Assembly (NCBI GenBank): GCA_964446585.1
Contig: CAYUPI010000017.1
Coordinates: 46,614-110,613 of the forward strand
Reading direction: 5' to 3'
Length of the DNA stretch: 64,000 nucleotides
Source: CAYUPI01 sp964446585
Lineage (GTDB): Bacteria > Verrucomicrobiota > Verrucomicrobiia > Limisphaerales > UBA8199
The notes under the pieces are model-generated. The model saw only the letters and a program-made list of their open reading frames with translations. It ran no database searches and was not told the DNA's origin. Numbering within the stretch: position 1 is the stretch's first letter; every line of letters begins with the position of its first letter. Positions 53,177 through 61,350 of this stretch are shown here, in pieces. The position numbers were made by a program, and so were the translations under genes.

Positions 53177-53977
53177 CTAAACTTTGCGCCTCACCGCGCC
53201 GTCCTTTCCGAGCTCTGCGACCAGCTCGTAGCGGTCACGTTGAAGGCAGAAGGCCACGTCATCACGCAGGTCCTCGTGGGCGAGCAGACGCCGGCCATTT
53301 CGTGACCGGGCGACTGCGGCGGCGAGATCGGCCGCCTCGAGCATGAACAGCCGGTGCGCGATTTGCGCCGAATCAGACACCGCTCCGGTGCTGTAGATTG
53401 GCCAAATCAAATCGCACAGCGCCCCGGCGCCCAGGACATCCTCGTAGGCGGCCTGCTCCAATGTGCCGCTGCAGACCAGCAACAACCGCGTGGGAGTTTC
53501 GCGCTTGAGCGCGTCGGCGGTCGCGCGAAGGTTCAAGAACGAACCAATTAGCACGATTCGCGCTTGGGCGCATGCCCGCAACGCCCGCGTGCCATTCGTC
53601 GTCGTCATTGCAATGAGCCGGCCGTGAACTTTTTCCCGTGTAAATTCCCGCGGCGAGTTGCCCAGGTCAAAGGAGACGCTCCCGGTCTGGTCGCTGTGAA
53701 TGCGCACACTATTCCGTTCGCCCGCAAGCAGCAGGTCCGGTTGCCCTTGGCGCAGGACCACCGCTTCGGCGATCTCCTCGACCGGAATGATCGCACTGGC
53801 GCCGTTGGCCAACGCGTTCACGATCGAGCTGGTCGCGCGAAGGATGTCAAACACAACGCAGGTCGTGTCGCCTAAATCCCGCCGAGCCAAACCGTCGAAT
53901 TCGGCGGGCGCGAAAAGCACCTCCAGCGACCGGTGCACTTGGGCGTCCGTGTTCTTAGCATCGATATTTGCACTCAT
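53177..53977 (-). CDS. comB: 2-phosphosulfolactate phosphatase family protein
   Basis: 266 aa. The ComB signatures are VVFDILRATSSIVNALANGA, ERNSVRIHSDQTG, TTTNGTRALRACAQA and CSGTLEQAAYEDVLGAGALCDLI. ComB removes phosphate from 2-phospho-3-sulfolactate in coenzyme M synthesis; in bacteria without that pathway the substrate is uncertain. ATG 53977 overlaps the ogg gene by 23 bp; GTG 53938 (MHRSLEVLFAP) would avoid this. No comA or comC is nearby. Confidence 0.85.
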   Translation of the reverse strand: MSANIDAKNTDAQVHRSLEVLFAPAEFDGLARRDLGDTTCVVFDILRATSSIVNALANGASAIIPVEEIAEAVVLRQGQPDLLLAGERNSVRIHSDQTGSVSFDLGNSPREFTREKVHGRLIAMTTTNGTRALRACAQARIVLIGSFLNLRATADALKRETPTRLLLVCSGTLEQAAYEDVLGAGALCDLIWPIYSTGAVSDSAQIAHRLFMLEAADLAAAVARSRNGRRLLAHEDLRDDVAFCLQRDRYELVAELGKDGAVRRKV

Positions 53978-54872
53978 TGCTCTGTTGAGTTTTCGCTTGG
54001 GATCTCCTCAACGGTCCGCGACTATGTATTGCTCCCATCCTCACATAATGGAACAAGTACTGTTGAGCATAGCCCGCGTTCGGGCCGAAATGAGTCGCGG
54101 CGAAGTGCTGGAGCTGCGGGAGATTGACCTTTCGCCGGGCAAAGTAAAGCTGCCGCAGACCTTTGGCGACCCAGACGTCCACAGGGAACGCGGATTGAAA
54201 CCCGAAAGCGAACAGCAAGGTGCAATCGGCGATTTTTCGGCCGACTCCGGGCAACTGCATCAACTGATCTCGGGCGGCATCCACCGGGACCTTTCGCAAC
54301 CGCGCCGGGTCGAATTGTCCGTCTGCGATCTGCCGCGCCACCGCCAGCAAGTGCGGCGCGCGAAATCCCATTTTGCACGCGCGTAGCTCCGCTTCCGAGG
54401 CCCTTGCCAGGCGAGAGGGCAGCGGAAAGGCGTACGCCGGGCCATACCCAGCGGGCATCGCCAACTGTTCGCCAAACCGTTCACACAGCGATCGGATGAT
54501 CTGCTGGATTTGCACGATTTGCTTGTTCGAGGAGAGAATGAAAGAAGCGAGACATTCCCAGGGATCCTGGCGCAAGAGTCGCAAGCCATAACAGTACCTC
54601 GTTGCGGCGCGCATTGGTTCATCGTCAGGAAACGTGAGCAAGACCTGACTCAGATCCAGCTCGAGTTGCAAATAGTCAACCAGCCACGACCAGTCGGAGA
54701 CCGGTTCGGCAGTTTCCGCGGTGATTGAAGCCACGTCGGAGCTGAGCCGGACCCAATGACGGCCGACGACTCCGAGCCAGCTCGCACGGTCTTCGTGCCA
54801 GCGGAAAGCCTGGCCAGAAGTTAACGTAGATCTCAAATCGTAGTGTTGAACGGGAAATGTCTTACAGTTCAT
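53955..54872 (-). CDS. OGG1-type 8-oxoguanine DNA glycosylase
   Basis: 305 aa. Residues 1-110 are the OGG N-terminal domain (LTSGQAFRWHEDRASWLGVV). The rest is HhH-GPD: KQIVQIQQIIRSLCERFGE, LMQLPGVGRKIADCTLLFAFGFQSAFPVDVW with the catalytic Lys (GRKIADC) and Asp (VDVW). This is the OGG1/OggII type rather than MutM, unusual but known in bacteria. It removes oxidised guanine. ATG overlaps the upstream small-gene stop (ATGA). Confidence 0.88.
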   Translation of the reverse strand: MNCKTFPVQHYDLRSTLTSGQAFRWHEDRASWLGVVGRHWVRLSSDVASITAETAEPVSDWSWLVDYLQLELDLSQVLLTFPDDEPMRAATRYCYGLRLLRQDPWECLASFILSSNKQIVQIQQIIRSLCERFGEQLAMPAGYGPAYAFPLPSRLARASEAELRACKMGFRAPHLLAVARQIADGQFDPARLRKVPVDAARDQLMQLPGVGRKIADCTLLFAFGFQSAFPVDVWVAKGLRQLYFARRKVNLPQLQHFAATHFGPNAGYAQQYLFHYVRMGAIHSRGPLRRSQAKTQQSNECKYRC

Positions 54873-55018
54873 CGGCTCCCCCTTCCGAGCGAATCATCGC
54901 AACCCGCGGCCGGCAAATGCTGCAGCCTCCGGAGCACAAGGCCATCGATCAGCACATCGCGAATTCCCATGGCCTGAACCGAATCGACCTCCTCTCGCAG
55001 TCGGGCAGGGGGTGACAT
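54869..55018 (-). CDS. Small coupled protein (49 aa), unknown
   Basis: A 49-aa frame starting MSPPARLREEVDSVQAMG that fills the gap between PAP2 and ogg; its TGA overlaps the ogg ATG (ATGA), and it starts 13 bp after the PAP2 stop. The segment VQAMGIRDVLIDGLVLRRLQHL has a protein-like pattern. No ribosome-binding site stands out, so the gene is plausible but not certain. Confidence 0.45.
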   Translation of the reverse strand: MSPPARLREEVDSVQAMGIRDVLIDGLVLRRLQHLPAAGCDDSLGRGSR

Positions 55019-55031
55019 TGGCTTTCGCCCG

Positions 55032-55736
55032 TCAGGATTCACCTCGGAGGCGGGCAACCTCTCGCGAGCCGCGCGCGGGTTGCAGCACTGGATTAAGCAG
55101 AGACGGCATGATTGCCCACCAAAGCGGAAACCATTTGCGGCCCGCCCCGCGCCATAAGGCATCCAGGGTCCAAACAGTCGCGGCGGCATATCCGGCCCCC
55201 AGAACGGCACCGGCCAGGACATCGCTCGGATAATGCACACCGTTGTAGATGCGCGAGAAACCAACCAGCACGGCCATCGGCAGCATGAACCAGAGGCTGC
55301 GTCGGTAGTAAACGAAGAAGATCATCGTGGCAGCGAACCAATTGGCGGCGTGTGATGAAGGCATGCTCCAGCTCCCGGCGGATGGGGCTTTGTATTTTGG
55401 CGAGGCAGCAGGCGGTGGTTGCCCCATATAACCGTCCTTTCTCCCTGGCCGAAGCACGTCGGGCAGGACCATGAACGGGCGTGGGCGGGCGACCGCCTGT
55501 TTGATAGTTCGGCAGACCCAGGTGTCACCGAGCGGCAGAATCAGCGCCAGAAACAGCACGCAAACCAGACCGCGGACGCGGCCTTTCCAGACCATGATGA
55601 TCCCTGTCGCCACTACCAGCGGAAAAAAGAACACGTTGCCGCTGAGGAACGGCATGACCAAATCGAAAAGCGGATTGGCGAGTCTCTCGTTTAGAAACCG
55701 GAAAAGGTCGATGTCCAATGATTGCAGCCACTGCAT
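55032..55736 (-). CDS. PAP2 family phosphatase
   Basis: 234 aa with about five membrane helices. The three phosphatase motifs are KQAVARPRP (motif 1), SMPSSHAANW (motif 2, PSSH) and SRIYNGVHYPSD (motif 3 with the catalytic His). Members dephosphorylate undecaprenyl diphosphate, phosphatidate or lipid A. It follows apt by 38 bp on the same strand and precedes the coupled small gene. Confidence 0.9.
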   Translation of the reverse strand: MQWLQSLDIDLFRFLNERLANPLFDLVMPFLSGNVFFFPLVVATGIIMVWKGRVRGLVCVLFLALILPLGDTWVCRTIKQAVARPRPFMVLPDVLRPGRKDGYMGQPPPAASPKYKAPSAGSWSMPSSHAANWFAATMIFFVYYRRSLWFMLPMAVLVGFSRIYNGVHYPSDVLAGAVLGAGYAAATVWTLDALWRGAGRKWFPLWWAIMPSLLNPVLQPARGSREVARLRGES

Positions 55737-55774
55737 GACCGGCAGTCTAACCCTGGCGTCCTGCCGTCAAAAGC

Positions 55775-56311
55775 TCAATACACCACCAGCGACCGAACGG
55801 GATAGCCTTTAAGTTTCCCACGCCCGTCCAGGAAACTCAGCTCGATCAGAAAAGAGATTTCCAGGATGCGAGCCCCTAGTTTTTGCACCAGGGCTGCCGC
55901 AGCCGCCGCAGTGCCGCCGGTGGCCAGCAGATCGTCGATCAGGAGAACGCGACTGCCCGGTTTGAGGGCGTCCACGTGAACAGCCACCGTGGCGGTGCCG
56001 TATTCCAGGTCGTACTCCTGCTCGTGAGTTTGGTAAGGAAGCTTTCCCTTCTTGCGGACAGGGATGAATCCAGCCCGGAGCTTGACGGCCGCCGCCGCGG
56101 CGAAAATAAACCCGCGCGCGTCGATCCCGACTACTGCGTCCACTTCTCCCGGCTTGAAGCCGTCGGCGAGCAGATCGATCGAACCGGAAAAAAGTCTCGG
56201 ATCCGCCAGCACAGGCGTGATGTCTTTGAATTGGATTCCTGCTTTGGGAAAGTCAGGAATATTTCGGATAGCGCGTTCGAGCTCTGAAGGCGCCGGCGGC
56301 TGCTGGATCAT
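55775..56311 (-). CDS. apt: Adenine phosphoribosyltransferase
   Basis: 178 aa, the usual length. It makes AMP from adenine and PRPP. FPKAGIQFKDITPVLADP at the N-terminus, GIDARGFIFAAAAAVKLRAGFIPVRK, and the PRPP loop VLLIDDLLATGGTAAAAA are diagnostic. It lies 7 bp after rpoD on the same strand, so it is part of the rpoD transcript or its tail. Confidence 0.96.
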   Translation of the reverse strand: MIQQPPAPSELERAIRNIPDFPKAGIQFKDITPVLADPRLFSGSIDLLADGFKPGEVDAVVGIDARGFIFAAAAAVKLRAGFIPVRKKGKLPYQTHEQEYDLEYGTATVAVHVDALKPGSRVLLIDDLLATGGTAAAAAALVQKLGARILEISFLIELSFLDGRGKLKGYPVRSLVVY

Positions 56312-56318
56312 CTGGATG

Positions 56319-57509
56319 TTAGGTCTTCGTCGACTCCATCTTTTCGATCATCTTCCGCAGCTTTTTCAAGGCGATATTTTGGATCTGCCGCACGCGCTCA
56401 CGAGTCACGCCAAATTTCTCGCCGACTTCCTCCAGTGTTTTCTGCGGCCCGCCATCCAGGCCGAAACGGGCCCGCAGGATAGTGGCCTCGCGAGGATCGA
56501 GCGTTTTGACCATCTCCTGCAGCATCCGAGTTACGGTCTTTTCTTCCAGTTGCTCGTAGGGCGTGTCGGCGCTTTCGTCCTGGACGACCTCGGCGAAGTT
56601 GTTCGAGTCCTCGTCGCCGATGGGAGCGTCGAGCGAGGCGGGCCGGATAGCGGCCATGCGCATCTGCGCCACGCGCGCCGCCGAAATGTCCAGCTCCTCG
56701 CCCAGCTCTTCATCGGTCGGTTCGCGGCCGAGCTCTTCCTGCAAACGCATCGCCGTGCGGCGCATCTTGGAAATCTTGTCCACGAGGTGCACTGGCAGGC
56801 GGATGGTTTTAGACTGATTGGCTAGAGCGCGTTTGATGGACTGCTTGATCCACCAGGACCCGTACGTCGAAAGCTTGCCGCCTTTGGACGGGTCGAAACG
56901 TTCGACCGCCTTCATCAGCCCGATATTTCCTTCGCTGATCAAATCCAGCAGCGGCAATCCGATGCCCTCATAATCACGAGCGATCTTTACCACTAGCCGC
57001 AAGTTGGCTTTGATCATCTGCTCGCGGGCCTTCTTGTCACCCTTCTTGATGCGAGCGGCCAATTCAATTTCCTCCTGCGGCGTGAGGAGTTTGACCTGGC
57101 CGATTTCCCTTAGGTACAGCTTGATGGCGGTGTCGCCGTCATAACCCGAGCGTTCGCGCCCGCGCGGTTCGGCGGCGTGTTCCTCGGACTCGGCCCCGGC
57201 GGTCGCCGCGGCCTCTTCCATTTCCTCCGCCTTGAGCAGCTCCTCCTCTTTCGCCAGTTCCTCTGGCTTGGGCTCGCTTTCATCCGGGGCCAGCGGCAAT
57301 TCCTTGCGGGCTGGCTCCGCTTTATTGAATCTCGGAGCTTTGGCCAATGGCGGGGCTTTGGGTACGGCGGAGCCGCGCGGCGGTGCCACGCGGTTCTTCT
57401 TGCGCGGACTCACTTTGCGGAGTCGGGTCTGAGTTGCCATAAAGCCGGCTAAAAACTCATGTCTCTGTTCGTTGGCAACCAAGCCGATGGAACCTTCAAT
57501 CTTGTTCAT
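56319..57509 (-). CDS. rpoD: Primary RNA polymerase sigma factor
   Basis: 396 aa at this ATG; MATQTRLRK (57440) is an alternative. The N-terminal region is Pro/Lys/Glu-rich. Region 1.2/2 includes YLREIGQVKLLTPQEEIELAARIKKGD and DLISEGNIGLMKAVERFDPSKGGKLSTYGSWWIKQSIKRAL; region 3 is RRTAMRLQEELGREPTDEELG; region 4 is FGLDGGPQKTLEEVGEKFGVTRERVRQIQNIALKKLRKM. This is a housekeeping sigma-70 (SigA/RpoD) of short type without the large region 1.1. It leads the apt-PAP2-ogg-comB run. Confidence 0.93.
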   Translation of the reverse strand: MNKIEGSIGLVANEQRHEFLAGFMATQTRLRKVSPRKKNRVAPPRGSAVPKAPPLAKAPRFNKAEPARKELPLAPDESEPKPEELAKEEELLKAEEMEEAAATAGAESEEHAAEPRGRERSGYDGDTAIKLYLREIGQVKLLTPQEEIELAARIKKGDKKAREQMIKANLRLVVKIARDYEGIGLPLLDLISEGNIGLMKAVERFDPSKGGKLSTYGSWWIKQSIKRALANQSKTIRLPVHLVDKISKMRRTAMRLQEELGREPTDEELGEELDISAARVAQMRMAAIRPASLDAPIGDEDSNNFAEVVQDESADTPYEQLEEKTVTRMLQEMVKTLDPREATILRARFGLDGGPQKTLEEVGEKFGVTRERVRQIQNIALKKLRKMIEKMESTKT

Positions 57510-58019
57510 AACCTACACCCAAGATCAAGAAATGTTTCGCCGATGGCCCGGGAGTCTTGTCCATTGGACGAAAATAATGACTCAGGGCTTCAAATTTGCC
57601 TTATTTAGCGCACCATGGATCTGGAGACTTCGAGAGTTTCCCACATCCACCAACCGTCTGTTAACTTTGAGACCGCAATTTTTGTTGTCCTGTTCAATCG
57701 AGCCAGTCTAATGCCAAGAGCTCTCGGCTTGACTTGCAGCACATTACGAGTTGCGCGCGCGCCTCGACAAGGCGGTTCGCGACAGCACGGCGCGTCCCAT
57801 GCCGGTCGCAGGGGCCTTTTTGGCGCACCCGGCTAGCCCCGAAGTTCGTAACATCGCGCATTCCACCCGGGAACCGGAAATCCGAATTCCAAAGCGAAGT
57901 CGGATTTAGGAGTTCAGGCCTCTTCTCGCCGCGCTGGCGCGCCTTCGCAGCGAGTCGGGCTTCGGATTTTGGCATTGAGATTTCTGGTGCATGGACGCCT
58001 GGCCCCCGAAGAAACAAAT
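57510..58019. other. Intergenic stretch upstream of rpoD
   Basis: The 510-bp gap between M24 and rpoD has no convincing gene. It contains GC-rich palindromic bits and a block (about 57850-57990) with GAATTCCAAAG-like simple repeats. It probably holds the rpoD promoter; I saw no clear -35/-10 pair. Confidence 0.45.
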
Positions 58020-59153
58020 TCAGATCTCCAGGACTTTTTCGAACCGGGTCAGGTTTCGCGGAGCTTTTTCCGTGACCACAGCGACATCTTCCAGGCGCAC
58101 ACCACCCAACCCGTGGTAGTAAAGCCCGGGTTCGACCGTTACTACCTGGCCCGGTTTGAGGTTGCCGGCTGAGTTTACCCCCATGCGAGGCGGTTCGTGG
58201 ATCTCAAGGCCAAGGCCATGGCCGGTGCCATGAAAGAAGCCCTGCATCCGACCGTTGAGTTTGCCGGTCTTGTATCCCTCGTGAGCAAAAAGTTCCTGCA
58301 CCGTCTTGTGGACGTCGGCGGTCGGCACGCCGGCACGCATTTTGTCAATTGCCGCCTGCTGGCCCTTGAACACTGTCGAGTAGAGTTTGCGGACTGCTTC
58401 GCTCGCTCGTCCACGCACCACCGTGCGGGTGATGTCGCCGAAGTAACCGGTCTTTTGCGAGCGCGGGAAGATGTCGATAATGATGGGCTCGTGTGCGCGC
58501 AAGGGGCCATGGCCCGTCTCGTGCGGATCGCAGGCCTGGTTGCCGCCGGCGACGATGGTGTGGCTGGCCTGCCCACCGGCCTGGACGATGGCGGTGTCGA
58601 TCGCCGCCCGAAGCCGCTCGGAAGTCAGCGGCGCCTTCCGAAGTATTAATCTGCGGTCCCGGCCAATTTTCGCGGCCCTGAGTGTCCGCATGGCCGCAGC
58701 CATGCCCGCTTCCGCAATGGCGAGTGCGTCGCTGAGCTTTCTGATTTCGCCAGCAGATTTTTGTTCACGCTCGGGAAAGAATGCGCCATTCCTGGTTTGG
58801 ACGCCGATCCGATTCCGTTGCAATTCCACCGCCAGCCCGTGCGGGAAATTGCTTGCGACGACCACGCTTCTGATGCCTTTTTCGCGCAACACGCGCGGCA
58901 AGACCTGTTCGACGCCCGGATACTTTACGCCTTCGCGGCGGAGCCTTTTTTGGCGAGAGCTCAGGGAAAGGACTTGGCAATGAGGGGCTTGTTTGCGCGC
59001 GCGATCGAATTCCAGGTCACTCAGCACGACATAGCTTCTACCGTGGAGCCGAAAATAAATGAACGGGTCAGGAACGAACATCCCGACGGCATAAAGCATA
59101 TTAGCATCGTGGTCGCTGTCGGCCACGAGCAGCAATGTCTCGGAGTTTTTCAT
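58020..59153 (-). CDS. M24 family Xaa-Pro aminopeptidase-like
   Basis: 377 aa. The pita-bread metal ligands are seen: IIIDIFPR (Asp), DITRTV (Asp), HGTGHGLG (His), VTVEPGLYY (Glu) and RLEDVAVV (Glu). The N-terminal domain is a creatinase-type subdomain. Such enzymes cut Xaa-Pro bonds from peptide ends. The ATG overlaps the stop of the zinc-ribbon gene (ATGA). It is the last gene of the sppA-upp run. Confidence 0.93.
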   Translation of the reverse strand: MKNSETLLLVADSDHDANMLYAVGMFVPDPFIYFRLHGRSYVVLSDLEFDRARKQAPHCQVLSLSSRQKRLRREGVKYPGVEQVLPRVLREKGIRSVVVASNFPHGLAVELQRNRIGVQTRNGAFFPEREQKSAGEIRKLSDALAIAEAGMAAAMRTLRAAKIGRDRRLILRKAPLTSERLRAAIDTAIVQAGGQASHTIVAGGNQACDPHETGHGPLRAHEPIIIDIFPRSQKTGYFGDITRTVVRGRASEAVRKLYSTVFKGQQAAIDKMRAGVPTADVHKTVQELFAHEGYKTGKLNGRMQGFFHGTGHGLGLEIHEPPRMGVNSAGNLKPGQVVTVEPGLYYHGLGGVRLEDVAVVTEKAPRNLTRFEKVLEI

Positions 59154-59362
59154 TCAGGCCTTTTCGGTGGTGGAACGAAGGTGTCCCAGGTCCGCCCGCT
59201 TTGGCGCTGGACGCGAGTAAAACCGGAGCCGGCGGGCGGATTGGGAATATTGATCAGGTGATTGCAGGAGGGACACTGAATTTGTCGCCCGGCAAACTGC
59301 ACGCCGCATTGGAGGTGTTGCTTGCAGTGCGGGCACTCAAATTTGAACTCGCTGGGATCCAT
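59150..59362 (-). CDS. Small zinc-ribbon protein
   Basis: 70 aa starting MDPSEFKFECPHCKQHLQCGVQFAGRQIQCPSC; two CxxC pairs form a zinc ribbon. A Pro-rich tail follows. Similar short zinc ribbons head many planctomycete and verrucomicrobial proteins; this one stands alone. The stop overlaps the M24 start, so translation is coupled. The function is unknown. Confidence 0.75.
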   Translation of the reverse strand: MDPSEFKFECPHCKQHLQCGVQFAGRQIQCPSCNHLINIPNPPAGSGFTRVQRQSGRTWDTFVPPPKRPE

Positions 59363-59395
59363 AACCGATTATCTAACCACCGATTGGTTCTCTTG

Positions 59396-60019
59396 TCACA
59401 CTCCAAAGAGCCGGTCGCCAGCGTCGCCCAAACCGGGAACAATATAACCCCTATCATTCAGCCGCCGATCAATTGCGGCGGTAAAGATCGGTAGTTTGGG
59501 ATAGTTCAGCCGCACGCGGCGGATGCCCTCGGGCGCGGCCACCAGGTTGACCAATCGAACGCGCAGCGCATCCAGCTCCGCCAGCAAGTCCAGGGCCGCC
59601 ACCGCGCTGCCGCCGGTCGCCAGCATCGGATCGATGAGGATCACTTCGTACTGGCTCAAATCGGGCGGCAAACTTTTGTGGTAAAACACCGCCCGCAACG
59701 TGGTTTCCTCTCGCTTGAGCCCAATAAAACCGACGCGGGCGTGCGGCAAGAGCTGGAGAATCGAGTCCAGCATCCCCAAACCGGCGCGCAAAACCGGCAC
59801 CAGCACGACTTCGCGGCGCAAATGAAACCCGGGCGCTGGGGCCAGCGGCGTCCTGACTGTGGCCGGCGCGACGGCAAACGACCGGGTTGCCTCATACAGC
59901 ATCAGAGCGGCGATCTCGCTCAACACGCGGCGGAATTCCTGCGGTCCGGTCCGCTGGTCGCGCAACCGGGTCAGGTTATGCTGCACCAGCGGGTGCGTGA
60001 TGACGGTCACGCCTTTCAC
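59396..60019 (-). CDS. upp: Uracil phosphoribosyltransferase
   Basis: 207 aa. It makes UMP from uracil and PRPP. ITHPLVQHNLTRLRDQRT, LVPVLRAGLGMLDSILQLLPHARVGFIGLKREE and the PRPP loop VILIDPMLATGGSAVAAL, followed by GDAGDRLFGV at the end, are diagnostic. It starts 3 bp after the sppA stop. Confidence 0.96.
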   Translation of the reverse strand: MKGVTVITHPLVQHNLTRLRDQRTGPQEFRRVLSEIAALMLYEATRSFAVAPATVRTPLAPAPGFHLRREVVLVPVLRAGLGMLDSILQLLPHARVGFIGLKREETTLRAVFYHKSLPPDLSQYEVILIDPMLATGGSAVAALDLLAELDALRVRLVNLVAAPEGIRRVRLNYPKLPIFTAAIDRRLNDRGYIVPGLGDAGDRLFGV

Positions 60020-60022
60020 CGT

Positions 60023-61222
60023 TTAGCGCGCGAATACGGGTGAGAGGAAATAAAGCTGGCCCGCCTGGAGTTTCGGGGCCTCAACTCCCCAATCAAACTT
60101 TACAACTTTGCTTTCGCTTTGGCCAAAGAGCCGGAACAGGTCGGAAATATCGTAGCGCTGTTGGAACTGCACCAAATTGGCGTTGCTGATGCCGGCGATC
60201 CTTTTGGCGCGGCTGACCGCATCGTCGAAATTACCTTTTTCATCTACAAAGCCCAGCTTGAACGCTTCCGTGCCCGAGAGCACCCGGCCATCGGCGTACT
60301 GTTCCCAATCCGCGTCCAGTTTGCGGCCCTGGTCGGTGGAAGGGTTCCTCTTGTTTTTTTCGTGGGCCTCGCCGCGGCCTTTCGCCACGATGCTCTTGAA
60401 CTTGCCGTACGTCTCGTCGATGAGCGACTGGACCATCTCACGTTCCTCCGCCGGAATCTCTTCCGGATTGCGCTCGCCGCTCAGCATGTCCTTGAATTTG
60501 CCGCTCTTGTATATCTCCGGCCGCAAGCCGACTTTGTCCATCAGGCCGCGATAATTCCATGCGTGCAGGATCACGCCGATGCTGCCGGTGATCGTCAGGT
60601 CATTGGCCACTATCCACTGGCACGGCGCCGAGACGTAGTAGCCGCCCGACGCCGCCAGGTTACCCATCGAGGCAATCACCGGCTTGCGTGCTGTCTTTTG
60701 GAAATCGGCAATGGCGTGGTAAATGTCGTCCGAGGCCAGCACTTCGCCGCCCGGAGAATCGACTTTGAGAATAACCGCTTTGACTTTGCTGTCTTCCTCT
60801 GCCCGTTTGAGTTGCGCCTTGATCAGGTCCACCATGCTGTGGCCGCCAGGGTCAATCGCGCGGCTGGTGATAATCCCGTCAATTTCAACGATGGCGATTT
60901 TGTCGCTGGCATCGTTGTCCTCAGTGATGACCTCCTCGAGCCGCGGGCCGCCGGCGCGGACATGTTTGCCTTTGGTGTAGAGCAGGTTGCCCATCAGGCT
61001 GCTGAAATTTCCCAGCACGCTTAGGCCCAGCAGCACCAGCAAAACGATTGCGAAAATCATCCATCCTCGGCCGCGGCGCGACGGCGGCGTGGCTGCGGGC
61101 GGTACAATCACCGGTGGCGGCAGCATGGGAGGAGGAGGAGGAGGAGGAGGAAGAGAGGGTGACGACGAAGGTGGAGGCGGCGAGGGCGAGACAGGCGGTG
61201 GCGATGCGTTTTCTTCCATCAT
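60023..61222 (-). CDS. sppA: Signal peptide peptidase SppA-type (S49)
   Basis: 399 aa at ATG 61222 (TTG at 61231 opens the frame). The N-terminus is a long poly-Pro tract, then a membrane helix (WMIFAIVLLVLLGLSVLGNF). The S49 domain has VILKVDSPGGEVLASDDIYHAI, the catalytic Ser in SMGNLAASGGYYVSAPC and DETYGKFKSIVAKGR, which can give the Lys. It cleaves left-over signal peptides in the membrane. The poly-Pro tract is uncommon for SppA. Confidence 0.9.
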   Translation of the reverse strand: MMEENASPPPVSPSPPPPSSSPSLPPPPPPPPMLPPPVIVPPAATPPSRRGRGWMIFAIVLLVLLGLSVLGNFSSLMGNLLYTKGKHVRAGGPRLEEVITEDNDASDKIAIVEIDGIITSRAIDPGGHSMVDLIKAQLKRAEEDSKVKAVILKVDSPGGEVLASDDIYHAIADFQKTARKPVIASMGNLAASGGYYVSAPCQWIVANDLTITGSIGVILHAWNYRGLMDKVGLRPEIYKSGKFKDMLSGERNPEEIPAEEREMVQSLIDETYGKFKSIVAKGRGEAHEKNKRNPSTDQGRKLDADWEQYADGRVLSGTEAFKLGFVDEKGNFDDAVSRAKRIAGISNANLVQFQQRYDISDLFRLFGQSESKVVKFDWGVEAPKLQAGQLYFLSPVFAR

Positions 61223-61350
61223 GAAACGCAAGCTAGCTCAGGCTCGGGCAACCGGCAATCAGAATCGGGCGCGGCCAGTCGGAATCCCCAGCTGGTGTAA
61301 ATTACAAACTTGAATACAGAGTGAAATTCCTTACGATCCGAAACTGCTCC

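Noticed and set aside
54869..55264. 131-codon version of the small frame at 54869
   Set aside because: The upstream part overlaps the PAP2 gene in another frame; only the last 49 codons were kept as a candidate.
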